From positions 1,014,501-1,078,500 of the forward strand of contig WPIO01000066.1 in assembly GCA_009760855.2 (NCBI GenBank): a stretch of DNA of 64,000 nucleotides, in the 5' to 3' direction. This DNA comes from Cristatella mucedo. Its lineage: Eukaryota; Bryozoa; Phylactolaemata; Cristatellidae. This document shows, piece after piece, positions 58,194-64,000 of this stretch. Positions within the stretch are counted from its first letter, which is position 1. The number at the start of each line of letters is the position of its first letter. The notes under the pieces are model-generated. The model was not told the origin of the DNA and did no database searches. It saw only the letters and a list, made by a program, of their open reading frames with translations. The translations under genes were made by a program, and so were the position numbers.

Positions 58194-58609
58194 TCAAAGA
58201 GGCTTTTGTTTTCTAGAAGCCATCAAAGTACCAATGTGCTCCGTTTCGTAGGTGATGACCTCGAGCTTGCCAGCGAATGCGACGCGACCAAATGACACTG
58301 CTGGTTTGCAGCCTAGCTGGGGCACTTCGGCCGGCGTCGTTGCTGGCAACTCGGCAACAGTCACAGGGGCTAATGGCTTCAGCAGTCCTGCAGCCTCCGA
58401 TTCGGACTCATCTTGAGCTCTGCTCTCCTCTTCGGACACATCCGGTGAAACTCTAACGTCGGGCTCCCTAGGTGCACGCTTAGGCCTGTAGTGAGAGTAT
58501 TTCCTCTTCTGAATGTGCAGATTGGCCGATATGTGCAGGTATGAAGTTGCCACCAAAGCACCGACGGGCAAAGCCACAGCAGCCGCCAAAGCCAGCCAGA
58601 TCGTGAAGG
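58194..58609 (-). CDS. Membrane + cytoplasmic tail exon of IgSF receptor
   Basis: A terminal exon with about 138 open codons. The acceptor CTACATGTCAG ends at 58610, phase 1. A frame runs on upstream from 58652 but is probably intronic. One membrane helix (core ALPVGALVATSYLHI) is followed by a basic stop-transfer stretch (QKRKYSHYRPKRAPREP), an acidic Ser/Glu-rich stretch (SEEESRAQDESESEAAG), a Pro/Val/Thr-rich part, and the end VITYETEHIGTLMASRKQK. The tail has tyrosines but no exact ITIM. It is paralogous to the exon at 4763-4381 (L-P-x-G-x-L-x(4)-Y-L, and the ExEH[IF]G end). The open frame and poly(A) signal suggest it may be functional. Its Ig exons should lie at higher coordinates. Confidence 0.65.
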
Positions 58610-59158
58610 CTGACATGTAGCTAACAGATTTACCTATCGAAAAATATATCAAGCTGTAATTTTAGCATGCCTATCAATTCTTAACCCGAATCGTTCGCAA
58701 AAGAGAGGAAACCACATCTTATTAAAGATGAACACCCTAGTCAATTTAGTCAAAGCTCTTTGATAACATTGCGTTTATAAGAGGCTTACTTTAGTGTTCA
58801 CTATTTTCACCAGAAATCTTTCAGGTTGGGAGAACTCAAATTGGTCTGCCTCAATCGTAGTTATTTTTTTTTAGAAAACATTAATTGTACTCCAAGTTTG
58901 TTTCAAGCGAATACGCCATGTTTGCAGCACGAATACTCTCTCGCGCCAAATTGAGAAATTCAGCCAATCAATTTTTGTTGCTAGAGGTCTACCTGAAGGG
59001 ATAACAAACACATTTTAACCTCTGTGTTGCAATAAAAATTAGAAAAATAATAGCAATAATATAAATATGAATACGTTTCATGTAGCCCCTTCAGAGATCT
59101 CATGAGAACTTTCTAAAAACGTGTGAGTAAATATATGCTTTAATCCAAATAAACTTAC

Positions 59159-59240
59159 TGCTGTCTACACGAGTGGAATGAAATGTTTAGATCGGTAGTG
59201 CTCAGCCACATTCGATCAAAGGCACCGTACATGTTGGATA
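59159..59240 (-). pseudogene. Possible Ig domain 3 remnant cut by transposons
   Basis: On the minus strand this reads MWLSTTDLNISFHSC, resembling the E-F region LVLGVTRGLNNKILTC of the plus-strand D3 exon. A GTAAGT donor lies at 59158. The first half of the domain is missing because the old LINE-A tail starts near 59240, and the frame ends soon after the Cys. The position (about 550 bases upstream of the membrane exon) fits a D3 exon. Similarity is short, so this is weak. Confidence 0.3.
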
Positions 59241-59752
59241 ATATTACTAATAAGACACTTGATACATCGCCCTCAGAAAATTTAATCTCTTTCTAAGCTT
59301 GCTTTACTTCTGCTGCAAAATTATTGCGATTGAATGGTTAGTGGTAGCATGCTCAACACTCAGCCAGAATAACGTGGTTGGGTTTAGGTGTGACATACAC
59401 ATGGCCAGCTTGCAAGTATGGTTAGTAACAGCATGTACAGTGTCAGCACGCTTAAGCACATAGAAGTAGGATCACATGAACCCAGGAAATGATGTGATAA
59501 ATAGGTGTGTTCTTGGTTTCATTGTAAATATGGTAAAGTCAGGAGGTGTCGAGGAGGAAGTCGGAAGTAGTTTCAGGCTGCAGGAGCATGCGAACTAAAG
59601 GAACAATCTCCAAAGGATTTGAGGTTTGTCCGTGGTAAGCAGTTAGATTCCAAAAGCGGATTGTATGCTGCGCCCTGGTAAAGGAGTATATCTGATAGGT
59701 AGGTTGAAGCCGAAGAAGAAAAGAACCTAAAAGAACCGAGAAAACCTTGAAG

Positions 59753-60741
59753 AAAAGAAAGAAAGAAAAGAAAATACTAAACCATTTAGCAGCCTCTTTT
59801 ATATAGCGACAGAAAAGCCTTTACGGCCATCGCCACTGCTTGTGGCTGTAATAAAGGATCTCCGGCAGCAGTTTTCTAACCCATAATAATAATAATAATA
59901 TTGCACTTGATAAAGCGCCCTCAGAGAACTTAATCTCTTTCTAGGCGCTTTACATTTGCTGCAAAGTGATATGCAATAGAATAGTAAGTAAAATCATGCT
60001 TGAAAAACAAAAAAAATAAATAATATGGTTCGGGGTTATATGCACAGGGTCATCATGCAAATGTGGTTAGTGGCAGCATGCACAGTGTCAGCACGCATAA
60101 GCACACCAATGACGAATCACAGGGACCCACTAAATGCTGTCCTAAATAGGTGTGTTTTTAAGTTTCTTTTAAATTTGGTCAGGTCAGGGGATGTTCTGAC
60201 GCAGGTCGGGAGGGAGTTCCAGGCTTTGGGAGCATACGAGCTAAATGCACGGTCTCCAAAGGATTTAAGGTTTGTACGAGGTATTTCCAGACTGTTGAAT
60301 TCCGAAAAGCGAGTGGTACGATGCTTGGCCTGATGGGGTAGTATATCTGAAAGATAGGCTGGATCCATAGAATGAAGAGACCTAAAAGTGAGCAACAAAA
60401 CCTTGAAGTGAATCCGTTGCTTGACTGGTAGCCAGTGCAGGTCGGCGAGAAGTGGAGTAACGTGGCAACTGCGACGCTCACGACAGACAAGCCTAGCTGC
60501 AGAGTTTTGCACCAGCTGCAATCGCCTGATCGCACATGCTGGTAGGCCAGTAAGCAGTGAGTTGCAGAAGTCGAGACGAGATGTCACGAATGCATGGACC
60601 AGCTTGGACGTGGTATCCTTATCTAAACAAGCCCTAATTTTAGCAATGCTATGAAGCTGAAAATAGGCAGAAACCCATGAACTCAGGACCAAGGTCGTGA
60701 AAGGAACCGCCTTACCTGGTGTTCCATGGCGGCTCACTGAC
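59753..60741 (-). mobile_element. S2 SINE split by a LINE-A
   Basis: The SINE 3' part is at 59753-59884 (GTAAAGGCTTTTCTGTCGCT on minus, plus an A/G-rich simple tail). The head is at 60672-60741 (GGTAAGGCGGTTCCTTTCAC on minus). GAAG flanks the SINE at 59749-59752 and 60742-60745, a short target duplication in the host LINE-A. The LINE-A at 59885-60671 separates the halves. Confidence 0.82.
59885..60671 (-). mobile_element. Young LINE-A insertion in S2 with TSD
   Basis: AACCCAT at 59878-59884 and 60672-60678 is a clear 7-base target duplication. The copy is 5'-truncated and holds the C-terminal reverse transcriptase region: ARLVCRERRSCHVTPLLADL, then SFGDRAFSSYAPKAWNSLP to RTAFSGSL at 60117. 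It also has the 3' region and an (AAT)n tail complement. It is nearly identical to 7871-8920. The plus-strand frame at 60025-60333 is antisense noise. Confidence 0.92.
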
Positions 60742-60948
60742 GAAGTCAATGCGTTTCTAGACTGGTAGTCAGTGCAGATCGGTGAGAAGCCGTGTGATGT
60801 GGCGACTGCGAGGCTCACGACAGACAATCTTAACTGCAGCGTTTAGCACCAGCTGCAAGAGCTTGATTATTCAGGTCGTTAGATTAGTACTCACTGACAG
60901 CCTCAAATCAAGAAAAGACGTCAGAAAAGGAGCGACCAGTTTCGATGT

Positions 60949-61424
60949 TATGTATCTCCGTCTGTAACTCCACAAAGTCCTAAAGACTGTGTGGGTGTTA
61001 CACAGGAGAGTTTTGTACAGAGCACTCAGAGCCCAAGTGACTTCCGGTGTGCATTCCTTAGGCAACAGACTTCGTCTCAAGCAACAAAGAGTAAGTGGGA
61101 AGCATGGCAGAGTCAGGAGAGCAGTTGAGGTAGCGAGTAGCACGGAAGTAGATGCTCCCTGCCGCTAAAAAGGATTACCCATAGTTTGCAGCATTAGAGT
61201 AGTTAACGATGTGTAAGAACTGTGGAGGCGAGTTCCACAGTCTATGACCTACAGAGCTAAAGCTGCTGTCACCAACGGTCTTTAAACAGAAGTATGGACC
61301 AGCTAGTTTATTGTCCAGGCAGGACCTGAGGGGGCGAAACGGCTTACACTGGTGTAGCAGTTCAGCTAGGTAGAAAGATGCCAAGCCGTGGCAGGCCTTG
61401 GAGGTCAGTGTAAGAACTTTATTG
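60949..61424 (-). mobile_element. LINE-B 3' insertion in LINE-A
   Basis: Minus-oriented, from TATGTATCTCCGTCTGTAAC (family 3' end complement) to the KVLTLT...GLA region. Coding is diverged (FSSVGHRLWNSPPQFLHI). The LINE-A host resumes at GGTATTCATGTGTCAACAAG. Confidence 0.85.
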
Positions 61425-61619
61425 GGTATTCATGTGTCAACAAGCCCGAATTTCAGCAAAGTTATGTAGCTGAAAGTAGGTAGACTTGATTGTGAAGCTG
61501 ATGTGGTCATCTAATAAAAGGTCACTTTTGAACGTGACACCTAGATTTTTTTGATGATTAAACAGGTGATATGCCGGAAGAGCCGATTATGAGCTTCAGC
61601 CTCTTAATTTAATTTTCGG

Positions 61620-64000
61620 AACCATACTTATGATAATAATACTAATAATGCTCTTTATAAAGTGCCTTCAGAGAACTCAATCTCTTTCTATGCCCTCTAC
61701 ATTTGCTGCAAAGGGAAACGAGATTGAACGGCGAGTAATTTCCTGCTTGATAAACGATATGAATGATATGGTTAAGGGTAACATGCTCAGGGTCAGCACG
61801 CATAAGCACATCAAGGACGAATCATAGGGACCAACTAAATGCTGTCCTAAATTGGTGTGTGTTATAAGTCCTTTTAAATGTGGTCAAGTCAAAGGATGTT
61901 CTGACGAAAGTCGGGACGGAGTTCCAAGTTTTAGAGCATACGAACTAAATTCACGGTCTCCAAAAGATTGTGGGTTTGTACGAGGTATTGGTAACTTGTT
62001 AGACTCCGAAAAGCGGCGGTACGATGCTTGGCCTGGTGGGGAATATATCTGAGAGGCAGGCTGGAGCCAAAGAATGAAGTGACCTAAAAGTCAGTTACAG
62101 AAAATTGAAAGTGACCAGTTGCTTGAATTTATAGCTTGTAAAGGTCGAGAGATGTCGCAAGTGATCGTGAGATGTCGCAAGAAATCGTGAGATGTCGCAA
62201 GTGATTTGCTCACGACAGACAAGCCTAGCCGCAGAGTTTTGCATCAGCTGCGAGCACCTGATTGCACGTACTAGTAAGTCAGCAAGAAGTAAGTTACGGA
62301 AGTCAAGCCGGGATATCACAAATGCATGGACCAACTTAGATATGGTATCCTTATCTAAAAAGCCCCGAATTTCAGCAATGTTATGTGTCTGAAAGTAGGC
62401 AGACTTGACTTGGAGCTGATGTGGTCGTCTAAAGAAAGGTGAATTTGGAGTATGTCACCTAGATTTCGAGGTGATTCACCAGGAGATATGCTGGCAGAGC
62501 CAATTTTGAACGTCAGCCTTTCCAATTTAAGAATTACACTGGGTTTGCCTATAACTATTAAGTCAGTTCTGCCATCTTTCATTTTTAGAAAATTTGCTGC
62601 CATCCATGTGCGGATGTCATCAATACCTGCAGCAAGTGTGTTGAGTGAATTCAAAGTGCTCGACGGCTGGGAAGGATTAAGGCAAAGGTACAACTGAGTG
62701 TCATCCGCATAGAAGTGAAAGCCTAGATCGTGCTTGGCAATCACATAAGCAAGAGGGAGAGTATAAACCGTGAAAAGAACCGGATCTAGCAGGGAGCCCT
62801 GAGGTACTCCATATTTAAGAGCTACCTCAGATGACCTTTGTCCATTCACGTCAATTCTCTGGAGTCTCCCACTGAGATAGGACCTGAACCATGGCAGAGC
62901 AGTTCCAGTGATGCCCAGCACGAGATTAGAGGGGCTCTTGAAAAACCTGGCGATCGATAGTATCAAAAGCTGCTGGAAGATTGACCGAAACAAGCAGACG
63001 CACTACCAATATCTGCATTCCTAAGTAGGTCGTTGTACACACTAAGCAATGCTGACTTGGTGGAGTGATTAGCTCTAAATCCAGACTGGAACTTACTAGC
63101 AAGGCTTGAGGTGTCAATAAATGAGTTCAGATAGTTCGCCACGACCCGTTCCAATGCCTTAGATAGGAATGGTAAAAGGGAGAATGGGCTGTAGTTGCTC
63201 AAGTTCTCTTTGGCCACTGTCGCTTTCACGAGAAGTGGCCTGACCACAGCATATTTGAAGCGTGCTGGGACCTGACCTGAGACTACTGACATATTACTGA
63301 TGTTAGTTATGCATTGATGCAGCTGATCAATGCAATGTAAGAGCACGAGAAAGTGAATGGGGTAAAGAGGGCGTGTTGTCTTCCTTGATTTATATATGAA
63401 CTTCAGGACGAGATCACTAGTGACCTGCTTAAATGTGGACGTTGCAGTGCTGCCAGGAATCGGAGGACAACATTCTGGGGGGGGGTTTGTCATTGCAGTA
63501 ATGAACTCCCCGATCTTGTCTATCTTCTGCATAAAGAATCGAGAGAAGCGATCGGCTGGGTCATCACAAGGAGTATCAGGTAAGGAGCTAATCTGGGAGA
63601 GGTTGAGGAGATGGTTTAACATTGAGATCAGCATTTTAGAATTATGCATATGTGATTCAACAATGTTTGTATGGAAGATAGAGTTGGACTTCGCTAAGAT
63701 CGATTGGTACGACCTACACTAGCCTTCATATGCCTGTCGATGGACAGTCAGTCCTGATGTTTTGTATGCTTTTCAAGCTTTCGCTTAGTAGACCTTGCTA
63801 GTTCAATATCTGTGGTAAACCATAGGGCGTCTGGGCGAGAGGGCACAATGCGCTTAGTCAGATGTGCAAACTCTTCGAGCATATCAGCTAGTTTCGTTTT
63901 GAAGCAATCAAGCAATGATGACAGATTGGGATGACAGGGAGGACTGAGCAGCAGAGGCGAAACAGACATTTTTGCACGGACAGCATTGATGTCAAGGGTC
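61620..64000 (-). mobile_element. LINE-A copy, linker and complete reverse transcriptase, runs off window
   Basis: Minus-oriented, with its 3' tail near 61620-61650. From 5' to 3' on the minus strand it has a linker (DALWFTTDIELARSTKRKLE, 63748-63969) and then a frame at 63649-62963 with PLLVKATVAKENLSNYSPFS, FLSKALERVVANYLNS and FQSGFRANHSTKSALLSVYN. A LPAAFDTIDRQVF block follows, and then a second frame at 62993-62355 with YGVPQGSLLDPVLF and FHFYADDTQLYL, the catalytic Asp pair. C-terminal pieces are at 62334-62095. At least one frameshift lies near 62970 and further breaks follow 62355. The endonuclease would lie beyond 64000. Confidence 0.92.
62151..62214. repeat. 20-bp unit repeated three times
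   Basis: A direct repeat with unit GATGTCGCAAGTGATCGTGA, three nearly perfect copies, inside the LINE-A coding region. Other LINE-A copies lack it, so it is a local expansion. Confidence 0.9.

Larger units (their letters stand above)
59240..61615 (-). mobile_element. Old LINE-A copy holding three nested elements
   Basis: The host copy is seen in three blocks: 59240-59752 (3' end), about 60742-60948, and about 61425-61615 (thumb region). The blocks join in the right order when the S2/LINE-A composite (59753-60741) and the LINE-B (60949-61424) are removed. For example, CCTTGAAG at 59745-59752 continues as GAAGTCAATGCG at 60742. It is the oldest layer of the stack. No intact frame. Confidence 0.8.

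Noticed and set aside
4381-58609. ITIM or ITAM motifs in the receptor tails
   Set aside because: LSYKNA and ITYETE lack the Leu/Ile/Val at +3, so no exact motif is present.
61620-64000. Retroviral or group II intron reverse transcriptase
   Set aside because: The YADD and GVPQGS motifs occur with an AP-type endonuclease in related copies, a hairpin 3' end and a simple-repeat tail, with no LTR, gag, protease or intron RNA. It is a non-LTR retrotransposon.
1-64000. CRISPR array, operon, riboswitch or bacterial promoter features
   Set aside because: No regularly spaced short repeats with unique spacers and no prokaryotic gene layout. Splice signals, SINEs and LINEs show an animal nuclear genome.

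Overview
The window is nuclear DNA of an invertebrate animal that I cannot place more precisely. Coding sequence is in short exons with GT/AG borders, about 40% GC, and most of the rest is non-LTR retrotransposon debris. No bacterial or viral gene set, operon or CRISPR array is visible.

Host genes. Three members of one immunoglobulin-superfamily (IgSF) receptor family are recognisable. (1) Plus strand, 17910-20604: three clean Ig-domain exons (D1, D2, D3), with no signal-peptide or membrane exon found. (2) Minus strand, 6570-4381: a decayed inverted paralogue with the order signal peptide, D1 (cut by a SINE, with stops and a frameshift), D2, D3, then an open exon for a membrane segment and cytoplasmic tail. 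(3) Minus strand, 58609-58194: a second open membrane-plus-tail exon with a poly(A) signal. A possible D3 remnant near 59160-59240 lies upstream, where a transposon pile begins. Members 2 and 3 have related membrane exons (L-P-x-G-x-L...Y-L) and related tail ends. Their downstream flanks (about 645-2180 and 54470-56340) also match in order and orientation, including arrays of about 170-bp tandem units. This points to an old tandem duplication with an offset near 53.8 kb, filled in later by transposons. The predicted proteins would be type I surface receptors or adhesion molecules. Mixed-orientation clusters like this occur in recognition loci, but that role is inference only.

Mobile DNA. LINE-A is an L2/CR1-group element with endonuclease and reverse transcriptase, a 3' hairpin and an (ATT)n tail. 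LINE-B is a second L2/CR1-group element with a different 3' end and an (ATTAC)n tail. Together they make up roughly 25 kb in about 40 fragments. The longest are LINE-A at 21085-24835 and 61620-64000, and LINE-B at 37640-40245. Two tRNA-derived SINE families are present. S1 carries the LINE-A 3' hairpin, and S2 has its own tail. Insertions are deeply nested, and several have clear target-site duplications, so relative ages can be read. The best stack is 59240-61615: an old LINE-A contains an S2 SINE that contains a young LINE-A, and the same host LINE-A also contains a LINE-B. Two LINE-A copies (7871-8920 and 59885-60671) are about 97% identical, which suggests fairly recent activity.

Layout. 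0-6.6 kb: duplicated flank with the ~170-bp array, then inverted IgSF pseudogene. 6.6-17.7 kb: LINE-A and LINE-B, including head-to-head nesting. 17.9-20.6 kb: plus-strand Ig exons. 21-33.7 kb: LINEs. 33.7-37.5 kb and 40.2-42.7 kb: AT-rich sequence with nothing recognised. 37.6-40.2 kb: longest LINE-B. 42.7-52.8 kb: LINEs and a (GA)n microsatellite. 54.5-56.3 kb: second duplicated flank. 58.2-58.6 kb: IgSF membrane exon. 59.2-64 kb: transposon pile. All coordinates of old repeats are approximate to tens of bases.
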